A program made the position numbers and the translations under genes. From NCBI RefSeq assembly GCF_005435165.1, contig NZ_SGUC01000016.1, positions 1-64,000 of the forward strand: a DNA stretch of 64,000 bases, in the 5' to 3' direction. Positions 42,264-51,224 of this stretch are shown here, in pieces. Position 1 is the stretch's first letter. Every line of letters begins with the position of its first letter. Under the pieces are notes generated by a model that was not told the DNA's origin, ran no database searches, and saw only the letters and a program-made list of their open reading frames with translations. The DNA comes from Halorubrum sp. GN11_10-6_MGM (lineage in GTDB: Archaea; Halobacteriota; Halobacteria; Halobacteriales; Haloferacaceae).

Positions 42264-43769
42264 ATGGACCTCTCCGCCGCCGTCACGGCAACGACAGCGA
42301 CCCTCCGCCGGCACCCCGCCGCCGTCCTCCCCTTCTACCTGCTCGGGACCGCGATCCCGGTGATCGCCCGCCTCGGGACGTTCGCGGCGCTCGCGGGGAT
42401 ATACCTCCACCTCGAACTCACCGGGCGGCTCGCGGCCGCGCGCGACGCGCTGGCCGGCGTCGAGCCGCCGCCGGAGACGCAGGACCCGGAGGCGCTCCAG
42501 GCGTGGGCCGACGGCGTAGCGCCCGCGTTCGAGCCCCTCCTCACGCCGACCGTCGCGGCCCTCTTTATCGTCGGCGTACTCCTCACCGTCGTCCTCTCGA
42601 TACTCGCGTACGCCGTCGTTTCGGCCGGGCAGCTCTCGGCGGTCATCGCGAGCCTCCGCGACGAGCGGGGGCTCGTCGGCGGGATCGCGGGCGCCCGGTC
42701 GCGCTGGCTCACGTTCCTCGGGCTGTACGTCGCCGAGCTGCTCCTCTGGGTCGGCGTGGTCGCGCTCGGGTCGATCGCGGTCGGCGCCGCGTTCCTCGCG
42801 AACCCGTTCCTCGGGGCCGCGGTCGCGGTCGTCGCCCTGCTCGTCGGCTTCGTCGCGCTCGCGCTCGTCCGGATTCTCTTCGCGTTCGCGCCGGTGGCCG
42901 TCGTCGTCGACGACGCGGGCGTGGTCGGCGGCGTCGAGGGCGCGGGCGGCTTCGTGCGCTCGAATCCCGTCGACGCCGCCGCCTACCTCGTGGTCGCGAT
43001 CGGGACGCTGGTCGCCGTCGCGTCGGTCGCGTCCGGGATCGCGTTCATCGGCGGGGGGCCCGTCGTCGCACTCGCCAGCGCGGTCGTCGTCGCACCCGCG
43101 CTCGACCTGCTGAAGACCGTCCTCTACGGCGACTACCGCGGGACGGTCGACCCCGTCTCGTCACCCGAGGCGGGCATCCGCGCCCAGTTCGTCGGCGGCC
43201 TCCGCCGCGGGTGGCGGGAGCTGAGCGGGTTCGTCCGGTCAACCCCGGGGAGCCACGTGCTGGCGCTCGCGGTCGCGGTCGGGTTCGGCGCGCTCGGATG
43301 GGTCGCCGCCGCGCCGTTCGCCGAGACGGTCCCGACCTCGATCGAGGCACGACTCGTCGGACACATCCCGCCCGTCGCGGCGCTGACGTTCTTCGGGAAC
43401 AACTGGGGGGTCGCGATCGCGACCGCCTTCTCCGGGATGGGGTTCGTCCTCCCCGCGCTCTCGTCGCTCGCGTTCAACGGGCTCGTGCTCGGCGCGACCG
43501 CCGCCTTGGAGGAGAACCTCCCGGCGCTCGTCGCGTTCGTGGTCCCGCACGGGGTCTTCGAGATCCCCGCGCTCGTCGTCTCGGGCGCGCTCGGGGTCCG
43601 TCTCGGCGCCGTCTCGTGGCGGACGTTCCGCGGCCGCGCGAGCCGCGAGCGACTCGCCGACGCCCTGGAGACCGCCTTCTGGGTGACCGTCGGGCTCGGA
43701 ATCTTGTTCGCCGTCGCCGGCGTCATCGAGGGGTTCGTCAGCCCGTACTACTGGCGGCCGTTCCTCTAG
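42264..43769 (+). CDS. SpoIIM-family integral membrane protein
   Basis: 501-aa, strongly hydrophobic protein with about ten membrane helices. The C-terminal half matches the stage II sporulation protein M (SpoIIM/DUF95) family (FFGNNWGVAIATAFSGMGF, then GVFEIPALVVSGALGVRLG). The N-terminal half resembles a separate multi-helix membrane domain that carries a loop rich in Glu/Pro (VEPPPETQDPEALQAW). In archaea such proteins are of unknown role, and sporulation is not implied. It may help shape membranes or act as a transporter-like partner. Confidence 0.78.
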   Translation: MDLSAAVTATTATLRRHPAAVLPFYLLGTAIPVIARLGTFAALAGIYLHLELTGRLAAARDALAGVEPPPETQDPEALQAWADGVAPAFEPLLTPTVAALFIVGVLLTVVLSILAYAVVSAGQLSAVIASLRDERGLVGGIAGARSRWLTFLGLYVAELLLWVGVVALGSIAVGAAFLANPFLGAAVAVVALLVGFVALALVRILFAFAPVAVVVDDAGVVGGVEGAGGFVRSNPVDAAAYLVVAIGTLVAVASVASGIAFIGGGPVVALASAVVVAPALDLLKTVLYGDYRGTVDPVSSPEAGIRAQFVGGLRRGWRELSGFVRSTPGSHVLALAVAVGFGALGWVAAAPFAETVPTSIEARLVGHIPPVAALTFFGNNWGVAIATAFSGMGFVLPALSSLAFNGLVLGATAALEENLPALVAFVVPHGVFEIPALVVSGALGVRLGAVSWRTFRGRASRERLADALETAFWVTVGLGILFAVAGVIEGFVSPYYWRPFL

Positions 43770-43861
43770 GCCGCGACCGAGCGCCGGCTCGCCCGCAGGA
43801 GCGCCGATCACACCGGCCCGACTCGCCCGCAGCCTTATTACTACGCACCCGAAGCGTCGGT

Positions 43862-44212
43862 ATGCAGCCGCTCGTCGCCGTCATCCTCGTCGGCGTCCCG
43901 CTCGCGTGGCTGGTCGGCTTCGCCGCCTACGCGTACGTCGACGCGCCCAAGTACGGAATGGACCCGCGCAAGTGGGCGCTCATCTCCTTTGCCGTCCCCC
44001 TGTTCGGCTTCCTCGCGTACGTCTTCGAGCGTGACGAACAGGAGTACGATCCCGAGACGGACCCGTACGCCGGCGGGAGCGACGGCCGGACCGGCGGCTT
44101 CGCCGTCCACGAGTCACGACAGGGAGAAGCGCGGCTCGGCCCGGCGGGAACAGAGGCGGACGACGATGACGGCGACGACGAGTGGAACGACCCCGACGGC
44201 GTCGACCTGTGA
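43862..44212 (+). CDS. Small two-helix membrane protein of unknown function
   Basis: 116-aa protein. The N-terminus has two hydrophobic helices (LVAVILVGVPLAWLVGFAAYA and WALISFAVPLFGFLAYVF) joined by a short charged loop (DAPKYGMDPRK). A long acidic tail (PETDPYAGGSDGR ... DDDDGDDEWNDPDGVD) follows. The shape resembles phospholipase D N-terminal-like membrane proteins of archaea, but no catalytic motif exists. It is 92 nt from the SpoIIM-family gene and may be expressed independently. Confidence 0.6.
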   Translation: MQPLVAVILVGVPLAWLVGFAAYAYVDAPKYGMDPRKWALISFAVPLFGFLAYVFERDEQEYDPETDPYAGGSDGRTGGFAVHESRQGEARLGPAGTEADDDDGDDEWNDPDGVDL

Positions 44213-44260
44213 GCGTCCGGCGGACCGCGGCGTGCGAGACGCGTCGGTACCGCCGACGAC

Positions 44261-44650
44261 TCAGAGCGCGTCGAGCAGGGCCTTCCGTCTGCGGTCGAGG
44301 TCGAAGGCGGCGTCCGCCGCGTCGAGTCGACCGAGAAAGGCGAACACGTCCGCCCCCGCACCCTCCGCGTGGCGGATCAGCGCCTCGATAGACGCGCGGT
44401 TGAGCGCGAACGACTCCAGTTTGCCACAGCAGAGCGCCAGCGCGACCCCGCCCTCGCCGGACGGGAACGCCGGGTCGACGCGGGCGAGATCGGGGTCGTC
44501 GGTCGCGTCGCCCGCAACCCCCGCCTCGTCGGCGGAGGCGACGCGCAGGCAGCGGGTACAGATCGCGGACGATTCGGCCGGTGCGTGCTCGCGGAGCGCG
44601 GGCGGCACCGCGAAGGCGACGACCGCGGCGTCGCAGTGGGGACAGGACAC
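44261..44650 (-). CDS. DUF6276-like small zinc-ribbon protein
   Basis: 129-aa protein with a zinc ribbon formed by CPHC at the start and CTRC at residues 32-35, then a family segment with a Cys pair (LALCCGKLESFALNRASIEAL). I recognise this as the haloarchaeal DUF6276 family, often next to the ATP synthase genes; function unknown. GTG start at 44650 has a TATA-like GTTTTTAAG box (44676-44684, minus strand) at leaderless distance. Confidence 0.7.
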   Translation of the reverse strand: MSCPHCDAAVVAFAVPPALREHAPAESSAICTRCLRVASADEAGVAGDATDDPDLARVDPAFPSGEGGVALALCCGKLESFALNRASIEALIRHAEGAGADVFAFLGRLDAADAAFDLDRRRKALLDAL

Positions 44651-44771
44651 GACCGTAGTTACGGAGCGCTCGGGACTTAAAAACGACCGTCTCAGGGGCG
44701 AACGAGCGCGGCGAAGGAAAACGGACAGATGTGGAGATCCGCAGAGAGAGCGGCCGACGCGCGGCGAGGCG

Positions 44772-45473
44772 TTAGTCGGCGGCCTCGGCCTCTTCCGTCT
44801 CCGCGGCCGCGACCTCGGCGGCCTCGGCCTCCGCTTCGGCCCGCTCTTCCTCCTCCTTTTTCGCTTTGATCTTCTTCATGCGGAAGATCTCCTCGCGCTC
44901 CTGCTCTTCGAGCTTCTGTTCGATGTACTCCTGGTTCTCGTACAGGTTCGGGAGGAGCGTGAACTCCAGGGCGTTCACGCGGCGCTTCGTGGTCTCGATC
45001 TCCGTGAGCATCTTCTTCATCGCCGTCTCGACCTCGGCGGCGAGGATGATCTTCTCTAACAGCTCCTCGTAGGCGTCGGCCGCCTCGTCGATCCGCGCCG
45101 ACGAGCCGAGCAGGCCGTAGCCACGCTCGTCGAGGCTCTTTTTCACCTTCGAGGACTCGATCTGGGGGACCACGACGCCCATGATGTTCTTCGACTGGGT
45201 CGTGATCTCGGGGTGTTCTTTCAGCGCCGCGGCCGCGCCGCGGACGGCGACGTCGCCCTCCATCGCCCGGGCCATGTCGATCTTGCGCTGGGCCGTTTCG
45301 TAGTTCTCGGAGACCTCCGACCGGACGTCCTGCGCCTGATCGAGAATGTCCATGAACTCCATGATGAGCCCGTCGCGCTTCTGTTCGAGCGTGTCGTGAC
45401 CGCGCTCGGAGAGCTCGATGCGGTCCTCGATCGCCATCAGGTTCTTGCGCGTCGGTTTGACGTCCTCGGCCAT
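44772..45473 (-). CDS. atpD: A-type ATP synthase subunit D
   Basis: 233-aa coiled-coil central-stalk subunit. Long helices at both ends ([20 protein letters not shown] and [19 protein letters not shown]) pair to form the rotor shaft inside the A3B3 head. The last 40 residues are an Ala/Glu-rich acidic tail. It is separated from atpB by 135 nt and has its own TATA-like box, so it is likely a partly independent unit downstream of the main atp operon. Confidence 0.92.
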   Translation of the reverse strand: MAEDVKPTRKNLMAIEDRIELSERGHDTLEQKRDGLIMEFMDILDQAQDVRSEVSENYETAQRKIDMARAMEGDVAVRGAAAALKEHPEITTQSKNIMGVVVPQIESSKVKKSLDERGYGLLGSSARIDEAADAYEELLEKIILAAEVETAMKKMLTEIETTKRRVNALEFTLLPNLYENQEYIEQKLEEQEREEIFRMKKIKAKKEEEERAEAEAEAAEVAAAETEEAEAAD

Positions 45474-45501
45474 CTTGAGGGTAGCTTCCGCTCCGAGGCG
45501 G

Positions 45502-45508
45502 TTAATTC
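45502..45508 (-). promoter_or_regulatory. Possible promoter of atpD
   Basis: AATTAA on the minus strand (45502-45508) lies about 30 nt upstream of the atpD ATG, in the only large gap at the 3' side of the atp operon. The spacing fits a leaderless promoter; the box is weaker than the consensus. Confidence 0.4.
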
Positions 45509-45608
45509 TTTTCAGACGCGTCGGATCGGGAGGTCGGCGGCGACTGCGGGCGGCAGTGAGACGCGCGGCTGGCGGGATGCGTCGGGGCGCAAAAAGTGAA
45601 TCGAGGTC

Positions 45609-47033
45609 TCAGTCGGCGGCTTCGACGACTTCGCGCTCGGAGTCGTCCTCGCGGTAGTACTCCTCGATGAACTCCTCGTCGATCCGGTTGAGGGCGTCCT
45701 TCGGGAGCATCGAGAGCAGGTCCCAGCCGATCGAGAGCGTCTCCTCGATGTCGCGGTTCTGTTCGAAGCCCTGGTCGATGAACTCGGACTCGAACGCGTC
45801 CGCGAAGTCGAGGTACTTGTTGTCGAGCTCCGAGAGCGCCTCGCGGCCGACGATGTTCACGAGGTCGCGGAGGTCCTCACCTTCCGCGTACGCCGCGAAC
45901 ATCTGGTCTTTCACGTCGGCGTGGTCCTCGCGGGTGAGCCCCTCGCCGATCCCGTCGTCCATCAGCCGCGAGAGGCTGGGAAGGACGTTGATCGGCGGCT
46001 GGAGGCCCTGGCTGTTGAGGTCGGGGTCGACGTAGATCTGGCCCTCCGTGATGTACCCGGTCAGGTCCGGGATCGGGTGGGTGTCGTCGTCGCCGGGCAT
46101 CGTGAGGATCGGGATCTGCGTCACCGAGCCGTCACGACCCTTGATCCGGCCCGCGCGCTCGTACAGCTGCGCCAGGTCCGTGTACATGTATCCGGGGTAC
46201 CCGCGGCGGCCGGGCACCTCCTCGCGGGCCGCCCCGATCTCGCGGAGCGCCTCGCAGTAGTTGGTCATGTCCGTCAGGATGACGAGGACGTGGTAGTCCT
46301 TCTCGAAGGCGAGGTACTCGGCCGTGGTGAGCACCATCCGCGGCGTGACCGTCCGCTCGACGGCGGGGTCGTCCGCGAGGTTCATGAAGACCACCGAGCG
46401 CTCCAGCGCGCCGGTGCGCTCGAAGTCCTCCATGAACTCGTTCGCCTCCTCCTGCGTGATCCCCATCGCGCCGAAGATGACGGCGAACTCGGAGCCCTCC
46501 TCGTCGTCGCCGCCCTCCTCCTCTTCGGGCACGCTGGCCTGCCGCGCGATCTGCATCGCGAGCTCGCTGTGCGGCTGGCCGGAGCTGGAGAAGATCGGGA
46601 GCTTCTGCCCGCGGACGAGCGTGTTCATGCCGTCGATGGCGGAGACGCCCGTCTCGATGAACTCCTCGGGGTACTCCCGGGAGTACGGGTTGATCGCCGC
46701 GCCGACGATGTCTTGTCGCTCCTCGGGAACGATCTCCGGGCCGTCGTCGATCGGCCGGCCGGAGCCGTCCAGCACCCGCCCGAGGAGGTCCTCGGTGACG
46801 GGCATCTTCATCGTCTCGCCCAGGAACCGGACGGACGCGTCTCTGTCGATGCCTGAGGTGCCCTCGAAGACCTGGATCGCGACCACGTCCTCCGAGGATT
46901 CGAGCACCTGTCCGCGCAGCGTCTCCCCCTGTGCCGTCTCGATCTCGACGATCTCGTCGTAGCCGATCGCCTCGTCGACCTCGGCGTACACGAGGGGGCC
47001 GCTGATCTCGGTGATGGTTTGATACTCTTTCAT
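45609..47033 (-). CDS. atpB: A-type ATP synthase subunit B
   Basis: 474-aa non-catalytic nucleotide-binding subunit of the A3B3 head. In place of a P-loop it has [17 protein letters not shown], the normal degenerate form for B subunits. Other conserved parts are [14 protein letters not shown] at the start and [20 protein letters not shown] at 47033, 2 nt after the atpA stop. A long in-frame upstream reading in another gene's antisense frame is not part of it. Confidence 0.95.
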   Translation of the reverse strand: MKEYQTITEISGPLVYAEVDEAIGYDEIVEIETAQGETLRGQVLESSEDVVAIQVFEGTSGIDRDASVRFLGETMKMPVTEDLLGRVLDGSGRPIDDGPEIVPEERQDIVGAAINPYSREYPEEFIETGVSAIDGMNTLVRGQKLPIFSSSGQPHSELAMQIARQASVPEEEEGGDDEEGSEFAVIFGAMGITQEEANEFMEDFERTGALERSVVFMNLADDPAVERTVTPRMVLTTAEYLAFEKDYHVLVILTDMTNYCEALREIGAAREEVPGRRGYPGYMYTDLAQLYERAGRIKGRDGSVTQIPILTMPGDDDTHPIPDLTGYITEGQIYVDPDLNSQGLQPPINVLPSLSRLMDDGIGEGLTREDHADVKDQMFAAYAEGEDLRDLVNIVGREALSELDNKYLDFADAFESEFIDQGFEQNRDIEETLSIGWDLLSMLPKDALNRIDEEFIEEYYREDDSEREVVEAAD

Positions 47034-47035
47034 GG

Positions 47036-48799
47036 TCAGTAGAGGCTCCGGAGCTCTTCGGTGATCTCCGCTTTGAGATCCTCGACGTACTCCTCGTAGT
47101 CCTCTTGGACGCCGATGCGGTTGATCCGGGGAGCCGACTCGATGTCGATGATCTCCTCGATCGGGACGCCGGCGTCGAGCGCGTCGAACGCCTCGTCGTT
47201 GAACGTCTGGATCGTCGTCAGCATGAGGTACGTCTTCTCCGGCGGACAGAACGTGTCGACCGGGTGGAACGCGTTCTGCTGGAGGTACGCCTCGCGCAGG
47301 TAGCGCGCGACCTCCAGCGTCAGCTGCTGGTCGTCGGGCAGGGCGTCCTTCCCGACGAGCTGGACGATCTCTTGCAGCTCCGTCTCCTCGTCGAGCACGT
47401 CGACCGCCCACTGGCGCCGCTCGGCCCAGTCGTCGGCGACCTCGTCTTCGAACCAGGGGTCGAGCTGATCCTTGTACAGCGAGTACGACTCGTTCCAGTT
47501 GATCGACGGGAAGTGGCGACGCTCCGCTAAGTCCGCGTCGAGCGCCCAGAACGTCTTCACGATCCGCAGCGTGTTCTGGGTGACCGGCTCGGAGAAGTCG
47601 CCGCCGGGCGGCGACACCGCGCCGATCGCCGAGACCGACCCCTCGGTCCCGTTGATGTTCTCGAAGTAGCCGGCGCGCTCGTAGAACTGCGCGAGCCGGG
47701 CGGCGAGGTACGCGGGGTACCCCTCCTCGCCGGGCATCTCCTCCAGCCGGGAGGAGATCTCGCGCATCGCCTCCGCCCACCGCGAGGTGGAGTCGGCCAT
47801 CAGCGCGACGTCGTACCCCATGTCGCGGTAGTACTCGGCGATCGTGATCCCGGTGTAAATACAGGACTCACGCGCCGCGACGGGCATGTTCGAGGTGTTC
47901 GCGATGAGCGAGGTGCGGGCCATCAGCGGGTTGCCGTTGGCCGGGTCCTCCAGCTCGGGGAAGTCCTCGATGACCTCGGTCATCTCGTTGCCGCGCTCGC
48001 CGCAGCCGACGTAGACGATGATGTCCGCGTCGGCGTACTTCGCGAGCTGGTGCTGCGTGACCGTCTTCCCGGAGCCGAAGGGACCGGGAATCGCGGCCGT
48101 GCCGCCCTTCGCGATGGGGAACAGGCCGTCGAGGATGCGCTGGCCGGACACCAGCGGCGTCCGGGGCGTCTTCTTGTCGTTGGCGGGGCGGGCCTCGCGC
48201 ACCGGCCACTCCTGGTGCATCGAGACCTCCTCGCCGTTGTCGAGTTCGACGACCGTTTCCGTCACGTCGAAGCTCCCGGACTCGACGGCGACGACCTCGC
48301 CGCCCTCGTAGTCCGGCGGCACCATGACCTTGTGGTCGATGGTGACCGTCTCCTCGACGACGCCGACGACGTCGCCGGGCTCGACGACGTCGCCTTCCGC
48401 GACCTCGGGCTCGAACTCCCACTCCTCTTCGAGGTCGATGCCGGGCGCGTCGACCCCGCGGTCGAGGTAGGGACTTCCCATCTTGCCCTCCAGCACGTCC
48501 AGGGGGCGCTGAACGCCGTCGTAGATGGCGTCAAGCATCCCCGGACCGAGGTCGACCGACAGCGGCTCGCCCGTGTTCTCGACGGGTTCACCGGGGCCGA
48601 CGCCGGAGGTCTCCTCGTACACCTGAACGGTCGTGAGGTCGCCCTCGATCTCGATCACTTCCCCCATGAGCCCTTCGTCGCCGACGTAGACGACGTCGTT
48701 CATGCGGGCGTCGAGATCGCGGGCGGTCACGACCGGACCGCTCACGCTCTGGATGACGCCGCTGTCTGTCGCGGCGTCGGTTGTGTCTGCTTTGCTCAT
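47036..48799 (-). CDS. atpA: A-type ATP synthase subunit A (catalytic)
   Basis: 587-aa catalytic subunit with P-loop [12 protein letters not shown], the Walker B region [18 protein letters not shown] and the A-subunit-specific non-homologous insertion near the N-terminus (about 115-190). It starts ATG at 48799, 1 nt after atpF. It hydrolyses or makes ATP using the ion gradient set by respiration or light-driven pumps. The length is normal; no intein is present. Confidence 0.96.
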   Translation of the reverse strand: MSKADTTDAATDSGVIQSVSGPVVTARDLDARMNDVVYVGDEGLMGEVIEIEGDLTTVQVYEETSGVGPGEPVENTGEPLSVDLGPGMLDAIYDGVQRPLDVLEGKMGSPYLDRGVDAPGIDLEEEWEFEPEVAEGDVVEPGDVVGVVEETVTIDHKVMVPPDYEGGEVVAVESGSFDVTETVVELDNGEEVSMHQEWPVREARPANDKKTPRTPLVSGQRILDGLFPIAKGGTAAIPGPFGSGKTVTQHQLAKYADADIIVYVGCGERGNEMTEVIEDFPELEDPANGNPLMARTSLIANTSNMPVAARESCIYTGITIAEYYRDMGYDVALMADSTSRWAEAMREISSRLEEMPGEEGYPAYLAARLAQFYERAGYFENINGTEGSVSAIGAVSPPGGDFSEPVTQNTLRIVKTFWALDADLAERRHFPSINWNESYSLYKDQLDPWFEDEVADDWAERRQWAVDVLDEETELQEIVQLVGKDALPDDQQLTLEVARYLREAYLQQNAFHPVDTFCPPEKTYLMLTTIQTFNDEAFDALDAGVPIEEIIDIESAPRINRIGVQEDYEEYVEDLKAEITEELRSLY

Positions 48800-48800
48800 A

Positions 48801-49130
48801 TTAGTCGTCTTCCTCCATCAGGTCGATGCCGATGGCGCGTTTGATCTGGTCGCGCAGGCCGCCGCTACCGGCGCCGGAGCCGCCGAGGGTCACGAGGACC
48901 GGCTCGATGCTCCCCTCGACCGACTCGCGGGTCCCCCGCGAGAGGTGGTCGAGGTCGTCGTCGTGCATCACGATGATGCCGACGCTCTCGTCGTCGAGCG
49001 TCCGCTCGACGGCGTCGTCGAGCTTCTCGTCTTTCTCGTCGTCCGGGACGTTCTCGAACGCCCGGACGCCGGCGAGCCGGAATCCGGTCGTGAACTCCGG
49101 ACTGCCGACGACCGCTATCTCCTGGCTCAT
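48801..49130 (-). CDS. atpF: A-type ATP synthase subunit F
   Basis: 109-aa central-stalk subunit with a Rossmann-like fold ([22 protein letters not shown]) and a C-terminal helix that contacts the head ([20 protein letters not shown]). It overlaps atpC by 4 nt and ends 1 nt before atpA, so translation of the three is coupled. Confidence 0.92.
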   Translation of the reverse strand: MSQEIAVVGSPEFTTGFRLAGVRAFENVPDDEKDEKLDDAVERTLDDESVGIIVMHDDDLDHLSRGTRESVEGSIEPVLVTLGGSGAGSGGLRDQIKRAIGIDLMEEDD

Positions 49131-50173
49131 GTTATCACCAGCTCCGATTCGATCTCGTCGGGCGAGAGGCCGGCCTCCTTCCCGCGGGCGATCGCCCGGA
49201 TGTTCTCCGTCTCGCGCTCCTTCGCCAGGATGTACGAGATGACCGGGGTGACCGACACCGGGTGGATCGTGCCGAGCCGGTCGCCGTACGCTAACAGCGC
49301 GGCGTCGATCGCGTGTTCGAACGCGATGAGGCTGTCCGCCTCCTCGAGCTCGCGCAGTGCGGGACCGAGCTCGTCACCGTACTGGCTGTCGCCGATGTAC
49401 TCGACCAGCTCGTCGAGGTTCTGCGCCAGCCGCGCGAGCGACGAGCGGGTGAACAGGTCGCCCCCCTCGATGAAGTACGCAGCGGGGTCGATGTCGGCGC
49501 CCGAGCGGGCGAGCCGGAGCGCGTTCGTCGCGTTCCGGAAGTCGACCTCCGCAACGAGGAACGACTCGTACTGCCGGGTCGGCTCGTCGCCGCCGAGCCC
49601 GGAGAGGAGCCGCTCGTAAAACGCGCGGTCGACCGCGTTCTCCAAGGGGACCAGCACGTCCGTCTCCTCGAACTCCGCGTACGCCTCCCGCAGCGGCTCC
49701 CCATAGATCGTGTCTTCGAGGATCTCGATCACGCCGTCGATCGAGTCCGCCTCCAGCAGCCGGCGGATCCGGCGGTCGTCGAACTCGCCGGCGCGGATCA
49801 GGTCGACCTCGACGGCCGACTGCTCCGCGTCGGTGTAGACGCCGCGGATGACCGTCTTCACGTTCCAGGCGTCGAACTTCCGGAGGTACCGAGCGATCAG
49901 GTCGTACAGCGACCCCTCGCTCCAGTCGAGGATGGCGTCGAACTGCTCGGCGAGATTCCGGTTCAGCGCGTACTCGATCAGGTCCACGCCGCCGTGGCGG
50001 CTGCCGAGGGCGTTGATCTCCTCGCCGTAGCTCGACTCCTCCATGAACCGAGCGATCTCGGCCGGACCCATCCGGGTGAGCTTGCGGTACTCTTCGTCCC
50101 CGTAGAGGCCGCCGCGGCGGGCACGAACCCGCGCGACGACGTACTCGGGGTTCGGGCTGCCGGCGGCGCTCAT
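49127..50173 (-). CDS. atpC: A-type ATP synthase subunit C
   Basis: 348-aa all-helical V-ATPase d/C-type subunit that links the central stalk to the membrane ring. Typical segments are YVVARVRARRGGLYGDEEYRKL and the repeated ARYLRKFDAWNVKTVIRGVY. It overlaps atpE and atpF by 4 nt each. The length is normal for archaea. Confidence 0.92.
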   Translation of the reverse strand: MSAAGSPNPEYVVARVRARRGGLYGDEEYRKLTRMGPAEIARFMEESSYGEEINALGSRHGGVDLIEYALNRNLAEQFDAILDWSEGSLYDLIARYLRKFDAWNVKTVIRGVYTDAEQSAVEVDLIRAGEFDDRRIRRLLEADSIDGVIEILEDTIYGEPLREAYAEFEETDVLVPLENAVDRAFYERLLSGLGGDEPTRQYESFLVAEVDFRNATNALRLARSGADIDPAAYFIEGGDLFTRSSLARLAQNLDELVEYIGDSQYGDELGPALRELEEADSLIAFEHAIDAALLAYGDRLGTIHPVSVTPVISYILAKERETENIRAIARGKEAGLSPDEIESELVIT

Positions 50174-50748
50174 TGGTCGAACAGCCGCTCCGAGATGTTC
50201 TTCAACTCGTCGTCCCAGACGGACTCTAAGACCGAGTCGAACGTGTTGTTCACGCGAACGCGGGAGGTGTCGCTCTCGGCGACGACGCCGCCGAGACAGT
50301 CGACCTCGCCGTCGACCTCGGCGTTGCGGTCCGCGACGAGGTCTTCGAGCAGCTCGACGTCCTCGGCGCGGGTGTAGACGGCGACGTCCTCGTCGTCGTC
50401 GAACTCCGCGAGGGTCGCGTCGAGCAGGGCCTCGGTGAGCTCCCGGCGGTCGTCGCCGTCGAGGGCGGCTATCGCTGCCTCGACCTCGTCGTGGACGTCT
50501 TCGAGGACGTCTCGACGGGCGCCGAGCCGCTCCTGTTTGGCCTCAAGCTTCGCCGAGGAGAGCGTCTGTTCGCGCTCCTGGTCGATCTGGTTTTCGACCT
50601 CGGCGAGTCGCTCCTCGCGGATGCGCTCCGCGTCGGCCTCCGCCTCGGAGACGATCTCGTCCGCCTCCGCATCGGCCTGTTCGCGGATCTCCTCCGCACG
50701 CGCGCGGGCCTCATCTTCAACGTCCTCAACGACGGTTTCCAAACTCAT
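50170..50748 (-). CDS. atpE: A-type ATP synthase subunit E
   Basis: 192-aa peripheral-stalk subunit. A long charged N-terminal helix (RARAEEIREQADAEADEIVSE) pairs with subunit H. A globular C-terminal part (VYTRAEDVELLEDLVADRN) binds the head. It follows atpK by 21 nt and overlaps atpC by 4 nt. Confidence 0.92.
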   Translation of the reverse strand: MSLETVVEDVEDEARARAEEIREQADAEADEIVSEAEADAERIREERLAEVENQIDQEREQTLSSAKLEAKQERLGARRDVLEDVHDEVEAAIAALDGDDRRELTEALLDATLAEFDDDEDVAVYTRAEDVELLEDLVADRNAEVDGEVDCLGGVVAESDTSRVRVNNTFDSVLESVWDDELKNISERLFDQ

Positions 50749-50769
50749 TGGTTGAAAAACGCTGGAGAG

Positions 50770-51024
50770 TTACCCGACGATGAAGACGACGACGAGCGCG
50801 AGGATGACAATCGTCTCGGGAAGGACCGTCAGGATGAGCCCGTTGACGAAGAGGTCGTCGTCCTCGGCCATCGCGCCGACGGCGGCCGACCCGATACCGC
50901 GCTCCGCGTAGCCGGCGCCCAGCGCCGCGAGCCCGACGGCGAGCGCCGCCGCGGCGTTGGGGTCAGTCAGCGTTCCACCGGTCGACAGTACGAGGTTCCC
51001 GAGTTCGTTGGTAGCTTCAAACAT
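50770..51024 (-). CDS. atpK: A-type ATP synthase rotor ring subunit K (c)
   Basis: 84-aa proteolipid of two membrane helices (AAALAVGLAALGAGYAERG and FVNGLILTVLPETIVILALV). E70 in the second helix is the expected ion-binding carboxylate. The polar loop GAMAEDDD joins the helices. It is separated from atpI by 200 nt containing its own promoter, unlike the tight spacing of the rest, which fits a need for several copies per enzyme. Confidence 0.92.
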   Translation of the reverse strand: MFEATNELGNLVLSTGGTLTDPNAAAALAVGLAALGAGYAERGIGSAAVGAMAEDDDLFVNGLILTVLPETIVILALVVVFIVG

Positions 51025-51080
51025 TGGTAGTAGTTGCTGTTGCTCGTCTCCGAACGGTTGCTAATTGCCCCTAGAGGAGT

Positions 51081-51088
51081 CATAAAGC
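51081..51088 (-). promoter_or_regulatory. Internal promoter before atpK
   Basis: On the minus strand GCTTTATG (51088-51081) forms a TATA box in a short AT-rich patch of the 200-nt gap between atpI and atpK. The expected start is near 51057, giving a leader of about 33 nt. The rest of the gap shows no gene. Confidence 0.5.
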
Positions 51089-51224
51089 TTCCCAAAACGA
51101 CCGAACAGAATCCGGAACGCGGGAGGAGAAAGCGGACGCTGTTCGCGTCAGAACCCGGCTGAATCACCGGGTTCGACCGCAGTCGAAGCGGCGAGGCCGA
51201 GCGGCGACCGACGACCGGGCGTCG

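Noticed and set aside
47034-47780. Long in-frame extension upstream of atpB
   Set aside because: It is a shadow of atpA in another frame; GC-rich codon use keeps wrong frames open, and atpB has a natural ATG at 47033.
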